Of a DNA stretch of 64,000 nt, positions 21,095-33,476 are shown in pieces (within the stretch, counting starts at the first letter, position 1; the number at the start of each line of letters is the position of its first letter). This DNA is from Eutreptiella sp. 'Long Island Sound 2002' (lineage: Eukaryota; Euglenozoa; Euglenophyceae; Eutreptiales; Eutreptiaceae). The stretch is from contig OZ038382.1 of the NCBI GenBank assembly GCA_964036045.1, positions 109,204,578-109,268,577 on the forward strand, given 5' to 3'. A program made the position numbers and the translations under genes. The notes under the pieces are model-generated. The model saw nothing but the letters and a program-made list of their open reading frames with translations. It ran no database searches and was not told the origin of the DNA.

Positions 21095-21990
21095 TCAAAG
21101 TGACAAGCTCAGCATCCCGGGAAGATCATTAAAGGCACCATCTCGCTTCGCGATGCCGTACACGGCAGCGAAAAGACCGCATATGGAGGACTGTACTGGG
21201 CTGGCAAGAGCACCAACCACAGAGGATGATGCCCCAGCACTATTCCAAAGTGCCAAGGACTTAGCGTGTAATCCACACGTGGTGTGGTCCTTGACAGTTG
21301 ATAACCGCAAGCATGAATCGCCGTCCACATATTACTGGCATAAACCCTGTTGAGGGTATTCTCAGCACGCTACACACCACATTAAGCCATTCTCGTGACA
21401 CAACCATGGGCAACCTTCACGCCACTTTGGCTTAAATTTCCGAACTTTAGGCTGTGGAGGCGGTGGTGCAGGCCTTGGAGCAGAGCACACATGGCAAACT
21501 GCGACCAACAGCACAGCGGTGGAACATCGCTGGTGGACACGTCGCTTGCACTGTTTGCAAGTGCGCATAACGCCGGCTGACGGTGAATCACAGACGCGGC
21601 ATACACAACGTAGGCACTTGCCATGTTGTGTGCAGATCTCATGGGCGTCCTTTTGGCACAGCGTGCAAACACGAGTGCACCATGCAACTTCTCGTCACAA
21701 CAGGCACATGGAGCCGAGATGGTAGAGAAGTGGGACATCACCGCTGTTGGCCTCAATTGAGCGGGTGCGTCCTCGGGGACCCGTGGCGGTGCTTCCCCGG
21801 GGTCTTTGTCTGTGAATTCCCAGCCATGACGTGTCTTTTGCTTTTCAGCAGCACGTGTGACTTGCGTACGGTATATCTTCAGTCCGTGCGCCGTTGTGAG
21901 GTAATCCGTAGCTTCAGTAGCACTGGAATACCGCGTCCATTGTCCGCCGGTGGAACGCAGCCAAACGGGCAGGCTGCGAGAGTTCGACAT
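21095..21990 (-). pseudogene. N-terminal region of the hAT-like protein: modular DNA-binding-like and Cys-rich domains
   Basis: From the ATG at 21990: SLPVWLRSTGGQWTRYSSAT and then HGWEF resemble NUMOD-like modules that read DNA. Further on, after a frame change near 21690, come dense Cys/His pairs: CTLCQKDAHEIC, CLRCVCRVC, CKQCKRRVHQRC, CHVC, a PHD/zinc-cluster-like pattern. Then KPKWREGCPWLCHENGLMWC with VAC matches the W-x-x-x-x-P-W-L ... G-L-x-x-C-x-x-C start of hAT TTF-type proteins. A final frame (21095-21328) gives KDHTTCGLHAKS and LFAAVYGIAKRDGAF, also typical of that region. Two or three frame changes mean decay or short introns. Confidence 0.5.
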
Positions 21991-22396
21991 GGTGTCTATG
22001 AGAGAAAAGAATGAGGGTGGAATGTGTAAGCTAATACCATATTGATTCGTGCTAGAGCTTTACATCTGAAGTCGGTTCGTAACTTTTGTGATTTCGTACA
22101 CGAATGCACACATGCACAACCCATGCCCATCCCCTTCGTTTGCATTCCATGGCCATATCCGCAAGCCTATACCGTCCCACTCTCTTCAAACGAATGCCAT
22201 GTCCCGAGCACCTATAAAGGTACCTAATGAACCTGAAACAATTGTGTCATCCACACCTGATCCTATCAGGGTACCTGATGAACCTGTAGGGATCGAATTG
22301 CGTTGCGCAAAACGCGTGCAGCAGGTAGATTATGCAAAGACAAAAGTCAAAAGATGTGGTATTGGAGTGCCATGAAATGTGGTCACATGTGCTAAA

Positions 22397-22460
22397 ACAC
22401 ACCAAAAAACACCAAAAAACACCAAAAAACACCAAAAAACACCAAAAAACACCAAGAAAC
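22397..22460 (-). repeat. A-rich decamer array, right side of hAT-like element
   Basis: Five to six copies of ACCAAAAAAC, the reverse complement of the left array, lie between the Cys-rich gene start and minisatellite B. Confidence 0.8.
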
Positions 22461-22689
22461 ACCCGAAAACAATGGAAAACGTGGATTTGGGCCAAAAAAC
22501 GGCGTTTTTTGCCATATGACAGGTGGCGCGACGGGTAATTAAGGGAGGCTTGGCAGCCAACCCTCGGCCCGTTACCGTCGAGGGGCCATGGGGGTGCAAC
22601 AGCCGCACTCAAGGTGCAGCGCGCGCACGGCAGCAGCTGCAGCCCCTGTCTCGCAGCACTTCTCGCACTGCATCCACACTGCAGCTAAG

Positions 22690-25600
22690 ATCGCTCCCCT
22701 ATGCAGCTTTGCACAGGGCGAGGGTACAGGTTCCCCTCCCGGCTACACCATTGCACAGCGCCGTGCGACAGCTTCCAGTCCCCTATGCTCCATAGCACAG
22801 GGCTGAGGGACAAGGGCCGTTCCCCTGTGCACCAGAGCATAGGGCAGAGGAACATTTTCCCCTCGCCTGTGCACCTCAGCACAGGACGGAGGGACAGCTT
22901 TCCCTCCCTTGTGCACCAAACCACAGGGTGGAGGGACAAGTTCCGCTCCCCTGTGCACCTCAGCACAGGACGGAGGGACAGCTTTTCATCCCTTGTGCAC
23001 CAAAGCATAGGGCGGAGCGACAGGTCCGCCTCACCTATGCACCATAGCAAAGGGCAGAGCGACAAGTGCCCCTCCCCTTTGCACCTTAGCACAAGACGGA
23101 GCGGCAGGGTCCCCTCCGCAGTACACCGCAGCACAAGGCAGAGGGAGACGTTCTCCCCCCGTGTGCACCACAGCACAAGGCGGAGAAACAGGTTCCCCTC
23201 CCCTGTGCACCACAACACAGGGCAGGGGGACACGTTCTCCTCCCCCGTGCACCACAGTGCATGGCGGGGGGACAAGTTCCCCTCACCTGCGCACCGCGGC
23301 AGAGGACGCAGCGACAGGGTCCCCTCCCCTGTGCACCACAGCACAGGGTAGCGGGAAAGGTTCCCCTCCCTTCTGCACCATAGCACAGTGGCCAAATACA
23401 TATTCCCCTCGCCTGTGCACCTTAGCACAAGACGGAGCGACAGGTTGCCCTCCCTTTTGCACCACGGCACAAGATGAAGCAACATGTTCTCCGCCCCTGT
23501 GTACCTCAGCACAGGACGGGGCGACAGGTTCCCCTCCCCTATGCACCACGGCATAGGACGGAGCGTCAGGGTCCCCTGCCCTCGTGCACCAGAGTACGTG
23601 GCGGAGGGAAAAGTGCCGCTGCCCTGTGCACCATAGCACACTACCGAGGGACGGGTTCTCCTCCCCTGTGCAACACAGCACAGGGCAGAGGAATAGAGTC
23701 CCCTTCGCTATGCACCACAGGACAATGGGGAGGGACAAGTGCTCCTCTCCGTGCACCACAGTACGTGGCGGAGGAAAAGGTGCCGCTCCCCTCTGCACCA
23801 TAGCACACTACCGAGAAAGGTTCTGCTGCCATGTGCACCTCAGCACGAGACTGAACGACAGGTTGGTCTCCCCTGTACACCGCAGCACGAGACGGAGCGA
23901 CAGGGTCCCCTCCCCTTTGCACCGCAGTACGTGGCGGAGAGACAGGTGCCGCTCCTTTGTGCACCATAGCAGACTGCCGAGAAAGGTTCTCCTCCCCTGT
24001 GCACCACGGCGCAGGACGGAGGGACATGCCGCTCCCCTATGCACCATAGCATAGTGCCGGGGAGAAAGGTTCCCCTCCCATGTGCACCTGAGCATAGGAC
24101 GGAGCAACACGTTCCCCTCCCCTCTGCACTACGGCACAGGACACAACGGCACTGTCCCCTCCCCTGTGCACCACAGTACGGGCGAGGGAAAGGTGCCCCT
24201 CCCCTGTGCGCAATAGCGCACTGCCGAGGGATAGGTTCTCCTCCCCTGTGCAACACATTACAGGGCAGAGGGACAGAGTCCCCTTCCTTGTGCACCACAG
24301 GACAGTGCGGAGCGACAAGTGCTCCTCCCCTATGCACCACGGCTCAGGACAGAGCGACACGGTCCCCTCCCCTGTGCACCAGAGTATGTGGCGGAGGGAC
24401 AGGTGCCGCACCCCTGTGCACCAGAGCACAATGCCGGAGGACAAGTTCTCCTCCCATTTGCATCTCACCACAGGACGGAGCGACACGTTCCCCTACCCTG
24501 CGCCAGAAGGCACAGGACAGAGCGACAGGGTCCCCTCCCCTGTGCACCACAATACGTGGCGGAGGGACAGGTGCCGCTCTCCTGTGCACCATACCACAAT
24601 GCCGAAGGACTGGTCCTCCTCCCATGTGCACCTCAGCACGGGATGGAGCGACAGGTTCCCCTCCCCTGTGCACCACGGCAGAGGACGGTGCGGCGTGATC
24701 CCGTTCCCTGTGCACCACAGTGCGTGATGAGGGACACGTGCCGCTCTTCTGTGCACTGTAGCTGTCTACCAAGAATGGTGCTGCTCCCCTATGCACCACG
24801 GCACAGCATGGAGGGACACGTTCCTCTGCCCCGTGCACCATAGGACAGTGCGAAGGGACAGGTTCTCCTCCCCTGTGCACCACGGCACACGACGGAGCGA
24901 CAAGGTCCCCTCCCCTGTGGACCACAGCACAGAACGGAGGGACAGGTTCCCCTCCCCTGTGAACGGTAGCACAGGACGGAGGGACAGGTTCTCCTCTCCT
25001 ATGCACCATAGCACAAGACGGAGGGTCGGGTTCTCCTCCCCTGTGCACCACAACACAGGGCGAAGGGACAAGGCCCCCTCCCCTCGGCACCATAGCACAA
25101 GATGGAGGGTCCGGTTCTCCTCCCCTGTGCACCACAGCACAAGGCGGAGGGACAGTGTCCCCTCCCCTGTGCACCCCAGCACAAGGCGGAGGGATAGGTT
25201 GTCCACCCGTGTGCACCATAACCCAGGACAGAGGATCAGGTTCCCATCCCCTGTGCACCATAGCATAGGGGGGGGGGGACATTTTCCCCTCCCCTGTGCA
25301 CCATACCACAAGGCGAAGGGACGGGTTCCCCTCCCCTGTGCACCGCAGCACAGGGCGGAGTGACAGCTTCCCCTCCCCTGTGCACCACAACACAACGCGG
25401 AGGGACACGTTCTCCACCCCTCTGCACCATAGCACAGGTCAAAGGGTCGGGTTCCCCTCTCCTGTGCAGCATTGCACAAGGCGGAGGGAGAGGTTCCCCT
25501 CCCCTCGGCACCATAGCAAAGGGCGGGGGCACAAGTTCCCCTCCTCTCTACACCATAGCATAGGAAAGAGGGACGGGTTCTCCTCCCCTTTGCACCATAG

Positions 25601-28600
25601 CATAGGGCAGAGGGACACATTCTCCTCGCCTCTGCACCATAGCACAGGACGGAGGGTCCGGTTCTGCTCCCCTATGCACCATCACCCAGGGCGGGGGGAC
25701 AGCTTCCCCTCCCCTTAGCACCACAGCACAGGGCGGAGGGACGGGTTCACCTCGCCCGTGCACCACAGCACAGGGCGGAGGGACAGGTTCCCCTCCCTTG
25801 TGCAGCATTGCACTGGACGGAGGGAAAGGTTCTCCGCCCTTGTGCACTACAGCACTGGACTGAGTAAAAGGTGGGCCTCCCTCGTGCACCACAACACAGG
25901 GCGGAGGGACAAGTTGCCCTCCCCTATGCACCATAGCACGAGACGGAGGGACAGGTTCTCCTCCCTAGTGCACCATAGCACAGGACGGAGGGACAGGTGC
26001 TCCACCCTTGTCCACTACAGTACAAGGCGGAGAGACAGGTTCCCCTCCTCTGTGCACCATAGCACAAGACAAAGGGACACGTGCGCCTCTCTTGTCCACT
26101 ACAGCACGGGGCGGAGGGACTAGTTCCCCTCCCCTGTGCACCATTGCACAGGACGAAGAGACAGGTCCCCCTCCATGTGCACCACAGCAAAGGATGGAAG
26201 GACAAGATGTGCTCCTTGTGCACCTTTGCACGTGGCAAGGGGACAGCGCCCCCGCCCTGTGCACCATAGCACAGGACAGACGGACACGTTCCCCTCCCCT
26301 ATGCACCATAGCAAAGCACGGAGGGACGGGTTCCCCTCCCCTGTGCACCGTAGGACATGGCGGAGGGACACGTTCCCCTCGCGTGTGCACCACAGCACAG
26401 TGCAAAGGGATAGGATTTCCTCCCCTGTGCACCACACCACAGGGGGGAGGGACAAGGTCCCCTCCCCTGCGCACCACAGCACACGGCGCAGGGACAAGTG
26501 ATGCACCCCTGTGCACCACAGCACACGACGGAGGGACATGTTCTCCACCCCTGTGCACCATAGCAAAGAACGGAGGGTCACGTTCCGCTCCGCTGTGCAC
26601 CATAGCCCAGGGTGGAGGGACAAATTCCCCCCCCTTGTGCAGCATACCACAAGGCGCAAAGACGGCTTTCCTTCCCTATGCACCACAGCAAAGGGAGAAA
26701 GACAAGTTCCGCTCCCTTGTGCACCATAGCACAAGACCAAGGGACACGTTCTCCTCCCTTGTGCACCACAACACAGGGCAGAGGAACAGGTTCACCCCTG
26801 TGCAATATAGCACAAGATCGAAGGTGCGGTTATCCTCCCCTGTGCACCACAGCCAGTGGCGAAGGGACAGGTGCGCCTCCCGTGTGCATCACATCACACG
26901 ACGGAGGGGAAGGTTCCCCTGCCCTATGCACCACAGCACAGCGGGAGGGACAGGTTCTCCACCGCTCAGCACCATAGCACACGACGGAGGGTCAGATTCT
27001 CCTCCCTTGTGCACCACAGCACAAGGCGGAGGGACACCTTCCCCTCTCCTGTGCACCATGGCACAGAGCGGAGGTACGGGTTCACCCGTGTGCACCATAG
27101 CACAGGACAAAGAGACATGTTCTCCTCCCCTGTGTGCCACGTCACATGACGGAGGAACAAGCTGCACCCCTGTGCACCACAGCACGGGGCGGGGGAACAG
27201 GTTCCCCGGCCCTGTACACCATAGCACAGACTAGAGCGACAGGTTCTCCTCCCCTGTGCACCATAGCACACGATGGAGGGATAGGTTCTCCACGCCTGTG
27301 CACCACAACACACGACAGTGCAACACGGTCGCCTGCCCTATTCACCATAGCACAGGACGAAGCGACATGTGCTCCTCCCGTGTGCACTACACCACAGGGC
27401 GGAGGGACTGGTTCCGCGCCCCTGTGCACCATTGCAAAGCACGGGGGGACATGTTCCCCTCCCTTGTGCGCCATAGCACAGGAGGAAGGCACATGTTCCC
27501 CTCCCATGTGCGCCACAGCACAGGGCGGGGGTACAAGTTCTCCTCCCCCGTGCAGCACAGCACAGGACGGGGGGACACGTTCCCCTCCCGTGTGCACCAC
27601 AGCACAGGGCGGAGGGACACGTTCCCGTCCTCTGTGCACCATGGGTTAGGAAGGAGGGATGAGTTCCTCTCCAATGTGCACCATAGCACAGGTCGGGGGG
27701 ACAAGTTCTCCTCCCCCATGCAGCACACAACAGGACGGAGGGACGAGTTCCTCCCCATTGTACACCACAGCACAGCGCGGAGGGACAGGTTCCCCTCCAA
27801 TGTACATCACAGCACAGGACGGAGGGACAGGTTCCCCTCCCCTGTGCACCTCAGCACAGGGCGGGGGAGCAGGTTTTCCTCCCCTAGGCACCTTAGCACA
27901 TCACGGGGGAACACATGCTCCTCCCCCGTGCACCACAGCACAGGATGGAGGGACAAGTTCCCCTTCCATGTGCACCACAACACAGGGCGGAGGGACGGGT
28001 TTCCCTCCCCTGTGCACCATAGCACAATACAGAGAAACAGGTTCCACTGCCCTATGCACCACAGCACAGGACGGGGGGACTGGTTCCTGTCCCCTGTGCA
28101 CCACAGCACAGAACGGAGGGATAGGTTACCCCCCCTTGTGCACCATAGCACAATACCGAGGGGTATGTTCCCCTCCCCCGTGCAGCACAGCACAAGACGG
28201 AGTGACAAGTTCCCCCCCCTTGTGCACCAGAGGACAGGGCGAAGGGACAGGTTCCGCTCCCCTTTACACCATAGCACAGGACGGAGGGACAGGTTCCCCT
28301 CCCGGGTGCACCTCAGCACAAGGCGGAGGGACGGGTTCCCCTCACCTATGCACCATAGCACAGACCGGAGGGACACGTTCCCCTCCCGTTCGCACCACAG
28401 CACAGGGCGGAGGGACAGCTTCCCCTCCCCTGCGCACTGTGGCACAGGGCGGAGGGAGAGGTTCCCCTCCCCTGTGCACCATAGCACAGGGCGGGGGGAC
28501 AAGTTGTCCGCCCCTGTGCACCACAACACACGGCAGAGGGACAGATTCCCCCCCCTTGTGCACCACAGCACAGGGCGGAGGGACAGGTTCCCCCCCCTTG

Positions 28601-31600
28601 TGCACCGCAGCACAGGGCGGAGGGACAAGTTCTCCTCCCCTTTACACCATAGCACAGGAAGGAGGAATAGGTTCCTCTGCCCTATGCAACGGAGCATAGG
28701 GCGGAGGGACAGTTTTTCCTCCCGTAGGCACCTTTGCACAGGGCGGAGGGGGAAGTTCTCCTCCCCGTTGCACCATTGCATAGGGCCGGAGGAGAGCTTT
28801 TCCTCCCCCAAGCAACAGAGCACTGGGCAGAGGGACAGGTTCCCCTCCCGTGTGCACCACACCACAAGCCGGAGGGACACGTTCCCCTCCCTTTTGCACC
28901 ACAACACAAGGCGGAGGGACACGTTCCCCTTGCATTCGCACCCCACGTTCCCCTCCCCTGCGCACCAGAGCACAGGGCGGACGGAGAAGGTCCCCTCCCC
29001 TGTGCACCATAGCACAGGGCACAGGGACAGGTTGTCCTCCCCTTTGCACCACAGCACAGGGCGGAGTGATAGGGTCCCCTCCCTTACGCACCACAGCACA
29101 GGGCGGAGCGACAAGGTACCCTCCCTTATGTACCACAGTATAGGGCGGAGGGAAAGGTTCCCCTCCCCTGTGCAACACAGCACAAGGCGGAGGGACAGGT
29201 ACCCCTTCCTTGTGCACCTTTGCAGAGGGCGGAGGGACATGTGCACTTTCCTTGTGCCCCACAACGTACTACGAAGCGACAAGGTCCCCTCCCCTGTGCA
29301 CCATAGCACAGTGCGGAAGCACAGGTTCTCCCCTGTGCACCACGGCACCATACGGAGCGACATGTTCTCCTCCCCAATGCACCACGGCACACGACGGTAA
29401 GACACAGTCCCCTCCCCTGTGCACCATGGCCCAAGGCGGTGGGACACGTTCCCCTCCCCGTTGCAGCATAGCACAGGGCGAAGGGACAAGTTCCCCTCCC
29501 TTGTGTTTCATAGCACAGAGGAAGGCACATGTTCCCCTCCCATGTGCGCCACAGTACTGGGCGGGGGTACAAGTTCTCCTCCCCCGTGCAGCACAGCACA
29601 GGACGGGGGGACACGTTCCCCTCCCGTGTGCACCACAGCACAGGGCGGAGGGACACGTTCCCGTACTTTGTGCACCATGGGTTAGGACGGAGGGATGCGT
29701 TCCCCTCCGATGTGCACCATAGCACAGGGCGGGGGGACAAGTTCTCCTCCCCCATGCAGCACACAACAGGACGGAGGGGCGGGTTCCTCCCCCTTGTGCC
29801 CCACAGCACAGCGCGGAGGGACAGGTTCACCTCCCATGTACATCACAGCACAAGACGAAGGGATAGGTTCCCCTCCCCTGTGCACCTCAGCACAGGGCGG
29901 GGGAGCAGGTTTTCCTCCCCTAGGCACCTTAGCACAGCACGGGGGGACACGTTCTCCTCCCCCGTGCACCACAGCACAGGATGGAGGGACAAGTTCCCCT
30001 TCCATGTGCACCACAACACAGGGCGGAGGGACGGGTTTCCCTCCCCTGTGCACCATAGCACAATACAGAGAAACAGGTTCCACTGCCCTATGCACCACAG
30101 CACAGGACGGGGGGACTCGTTCCTGTCCCCTGTGCACCACAGCACAGGCGGAGGGACAGGTTACCCCCCCTTGTGCACCATAGCACAATACGGAGGGACA
30201 TGTTCCCCTCCCCCGTGCGGTATAGCACGGGACGGAGGGACAAGTTCCCCCCCCATGTGCACCAGAGGACAGGGCGGAGGGACCGGTTCCGCTCCCCTTT
30301 ACACCATAGCACAGGACGGAGGGACAGGTCCCCCTCCCTTGTGCACGTCAGCACAAGGCAAAGGGAGACGTTCCCCTCCCCTGTGCACCATAGCACAGAC
30401 TGGAGGGACACGTTCCCCTCCCGTTCGCACCACAGCACAGGGCGGAGGGACAACTAACCCTCCCCTGCGCACCATGGCATAGGGCGGAGGGAGAGGTTCC
30501 CCTCCCCTGTGCACCATGGCACAGGGCGGGGGGACAAGTTGTCCTCCCTTGTGCACCTCAGCACAGGGCAGAGGGACAGATCCCCCCCCCTTGTGCACCA
30601 CAGCACAGGGCGGAGGGAGGGGTTCCCCCCCCTTGTGCACCGCAGCACAGGGCGGAGGGACAGGTTCTCCTCCCCTTTACACCTTAGCAGAGCACGGAGG
30701 AACAGGTTCCCCTGCCTTGTGCACCACAGCACAGGGCGGAGGGACGGGTTACCCCCCCCTTGTGCACCGCAGCAAAGGGCGGAGGGACAGGTTCTCCTCC
30801 CCTTTACACCATAGCACAGGACGGAGGAACAGGTTCCCCTGCCTTGTGCACTGTAGCACAGGGCGGCGGGACAATTTTTCCTCCCGTAGGCACCTTAGCA
30901 CAGGGCGGAGGGGGAGGTTGAGCTCCCCTTTGCACCATTGCACAAGGCCCGGGGAGAGCTTTTCCTCCCCCGTGCACCACAGCACCGGGCGGAGGGACAG
31001 GTTCCCCTCCCTGGTGCACCACAACACAAGGCGCAGGGACACGTTCCCGTCCCATTCGCACCCCACGTTCCCCTCCCCTGCGCACCACAGCGCAGGGCGG
31101 AGGGAGAGGGTCCCCTCCTCTGTGCACCATGGCACAGCGCGCGGGGACAGGTTGTCCTCCCCTCTGCACCACAGCACAAGGCGGAGGGACAGGTCCCCCC
31201 CCTTATGCACCACAGCACAGGGCGGAGCAACGGGGTACCCTCCCTTATGTACCATAGCATAGGGCGGAGGGAAAGGTTCCCCTCCCCTGTGCAGCAAAGC
31301 ACAGGGCGGACGGACAGGTTCCCCTTCCTTGTGCATCTTTGCAGAGGGCGGAGGGACAGGTGCACTTCCCCTGTGCCCCACAGCACACGACGGAGCGACA
31401 GGGTCCCCTCCCCTGTGCACCATAGCAAAGTGCGGAAGCACAGGTACTCCCCTGTGCACCACGGCACGGGACGGAGGGACAAGTACTCCGCCCCTATGCA
31501 CCACGGCACAAGACGGTGCGACAGGGTCCTCTTCCCTGTGCACCATGGCCCAAGGGGGTGGGATAGGTTCCCCTCCCCGTTGCAGCATAGCACAAGGCGG

Positions 31601-31980
31601 AGGGATAGGTTCCCCTCCTCGGTGCATCATAGCGGAATGCGGAGGGATAGGTTTTGATCCCCTGTGCACCACGGCACAAGACGGAGCAACAAGTCGTCCT
31701 CCCCTATGCACTACGGCGCAGGGCGGAGCAACGGGGTCCCCACCCTGTGCACCACAGCAAAGAGCGGAGGGATAGGTTCCCCTCCTCTGTGCAGCATAGA
31801 ACACGGCGGAGGGACATGTTCCCCTCCCCTGTGCACCATAGCGTGGTGCGGAGGGACAGGTTCTCCTCCCGTATGCACCTAAGCAAAGGACGGAGGAGGT
31901 TCCTCTCCTGGGTGCACCACAGGACGGGAGAGATAGGGTCCCGCCCCGTGAACGCCACAATAAAGGGTGGAGGGACTGGT
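22690..31980. repeat. Minisatellite B, main array (42-bp unit, about 220 copies)
   Basis: Units of about 42 bp of the form GTTCCCCTCCCCTGTGCACC, then A(C/T)AGCACAGG, then (A/G)CGGAGGGACAG run almost without interruption. The period is 14 codons and stop-poor in at least four frames (HHSTGRRDRFPSPV, AQGGGTSSPPLCT, VVHRGGEPVPPPCA, WCTGEGNLSLRPV). This explains the very long but overlapping open frames on both strands (714 codons at 27256-29400, 560 at 27807-29489). I find no independent sign of coding. Confidence 0.97.
27480..31560. repeat. Two-copy higher-order repeat of about 2.05-2.15 kb within minisatellite B
   Basis: Distinctive variants recur in order at a fixed distance: GGAAGGCACATGTTCCCC at 27484 and 29521, CATGGGTTAGGA at about 27640 and 29680, the shortened TTGCATTCGCACC/CCATTCGCACC unit at about 28930 and 31050, and CCATGGCCCAAG at about 29426 and 31541. 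A block of some 48 units has been duplicated in tandem. Confidence 0.8.
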
Positions 31981-32020
31981 AAAAAGGAATATCGGGCTGA
32001 AAATCATGAAAGTCGGGCGC

Positions 32021-32040
32021 CTAGGCGAAAGTTCGCCCAG
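32021..32040. promoter_or_regulatory. T2 left palindrome
   Basis: CTAGGCGAAAGTTCGCCCAG is close to the T2-type palindrome CTGGGCGAAATTTCGCCCAG. It lies 33 bases beyond the end of the T2 transposase frame. Confidence 0.65.
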
Positions 32041-32860
32041 CTGGAAGCACAATAGCAAATAAACCAGTCAAATCAGTCCCAACCCTGTGTACTCCGTCCC
32101 AACTCCTCTGCCCCATCAAGCACTTCCAAGGACGAGTCACTACGCACCTCTTTTGGGCCCTCAGTGGCACTGTCAACATAATTGAAATCATCTACCGGGG
32201 GGTGTGGGAGGGGGGGGGGGGGGACGACCACCGGCACACCGCACGCGGGGGTTTTGCGGCTGGTTTTGCAGCTGGTTTTGGAGCTGTGCTGATACTCTCG
32301 TAGGGTGCACTGCGTTGCCTCTGATCGACATTGGAGCGTTTCTGGCTGTATGTATTCAGAAAATCATCAACACCATTGGGTATTTTGGTCCTGGCAATCA
32401 GACACCGTAGGCTATGCCGAACAAGGCTCAAAAATTGCTGCTCTGTAACCCCTGTACGCGACAAAACTCCCGGAAATTGCATGCGGGGGGCTTTATCAAG
32501 ACGTTTGACCACATACTTACCCTCTTCGAGGACACCAATGGGGAACCAAGGATGTGATAAGATCTGAATAAACAAACGCACGTGCTTTGTGTACTTGTGC
32601 ACAGCCTTTTGTGTCACGACACCCTGGCATTTTTTCTCTCCTAGAAGTGTGGGGGGGGGGAGAGTTAAAAAAACATCAGTTGTCTGCTGCACTGACTAGG
32701 CATTACCAACCTCCCTTGACCGCATGAGTAGGCGTCTAAGCATTGCCTCGCCGTACTCCTCAGAAAACAGGCAACCAAGTGCCCGGGTGCGCCAGTCGGA
32801 CCAGAAAAGCACTGCTATAGCATTGGTACGCAGGTATTCAGTGCTCAGCCACTTGGGTGG

Positions 32861-33476
32861 GGGGAAATTGGCTTGCGCCCACGGGGGGTCACGGATGTCC
32901 ATTTCCGAAACCCCCCCCCCCCTTGTGGCCCGCCGTGACGGGGCAATGACAACCGGTATACACAGCCCCCCAGTCCCCCCCCTACCCCCAACGGTGGTGG
33001 TATTTATGTCCGGTCTATTCCGGTTGCATCCCATCGCCCATAGCACGGGGGGGGGGGGATGCAACGCCCCACCATGGCAGGGGGGGGGGTTTAAGGGGTA
33101 TGTGTGCCTGTGACTGACACAAGGGGTCCCCCCTGATGGGGGGACCTGTAGAAAACTGTCTTGGGGGGGGGGGCATGCACATGCAAACATGCAAACATGA
33201 AGACATAAAAAAGACCAAAAAAGCGAAGGGAAAAAAATTACATGAAGCTGGGATTGAACCCAGGACTCTGGAAACGGAGCCTGGTACAACTATCAACCAA
33301 GCTAAGTCAGGATCTGGTTACATGTAAAAATCAGCGAGTACATAGTATACTAAAAAAAAAAAGGCTGACAATGATGACCATACATAGGTCCTGTCACAGG
33401 TGTCCATTTCCCAAACCCCCCCCCCCTCCTTCAGGTGACAGCCGTGACCCCCCCGGGGCGCAAGCCAATTTTCCCC
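32861..33476. mobile_element. 616-bp foldback insertion with about 34-bp inverted repeats, inside T2 transposase
   Basis: The left end GGGGAAATTGGCTTGCGCCC...GGTCACGG (32861-32894) is the near-perfect inverse of the right end at 33442-33476. It separates two segments that are adjacent in the T1 protein (MNIIPSEKG and KWLSTEY), so it is a later insertion. Inside, GTCCATTTCC with a long C-run occurs twice (about 32896 and 33398) in direct orientation, and a tRNA-like segment lies on the minus strand. It contains no gene. No convincing target duplication was seen. It is probably a MITE-like non-autonomous element. Confidence 0.7.
33241..33314 (-). ncRNA. tRNA-like segment (possible SINE head)
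   Basis: On the minus strand TTAGCTTGGTTGATAG resembles a Pol III A box and GGGTTCAATCCC a B box that is one base short. The spacing is tRNA-like and T-runs follow downstream (about 33232-33239). The T loop has six bases instead of seven, so it is not a normal tRNA. A tRNA-derived SINE or relic is more likely. Confidence 0.45.

Larger units (their letters stand above)
17900..22540 (-). mobile_element. hAT-like transposon or domesticated hAT-like gene
   Basis: The minus strand carries an N-terminal Cys-rich region, a TTF-like C-x-x-C segment, a hAT-type catalytic segment and a repetitive 3' part. Arrays of the decamer GGTGTTTTTT lie at both sides in inverted orientation (18046-18125 and 22397-22455), as expected for subterminal repeats of a transposon. 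I could not find TIRs or an 8-bp target duplication, so the limits are approximate. Confidence 0.55.

Noticed and set aside
27256-29489. Open frames of 714 (+) and 560 (-) codons as protein genes
   Set aside because: They overlap on opposite strands within a 42-bp tandem repeat whose period is 14 codons; several frames are open at once, so openness carries no coding evidence.
22690-31980. CRISPR-like array
   Set aside because: Units are contiguous with no unique spacers, variants are gradual, and the genome is eukaryotic.
33241-33314. Functional tRNA gene
   Set aside because: The T loop lacks one base and the acceptor ends do not pair convincingly; kept only as a tRNA-like segment.
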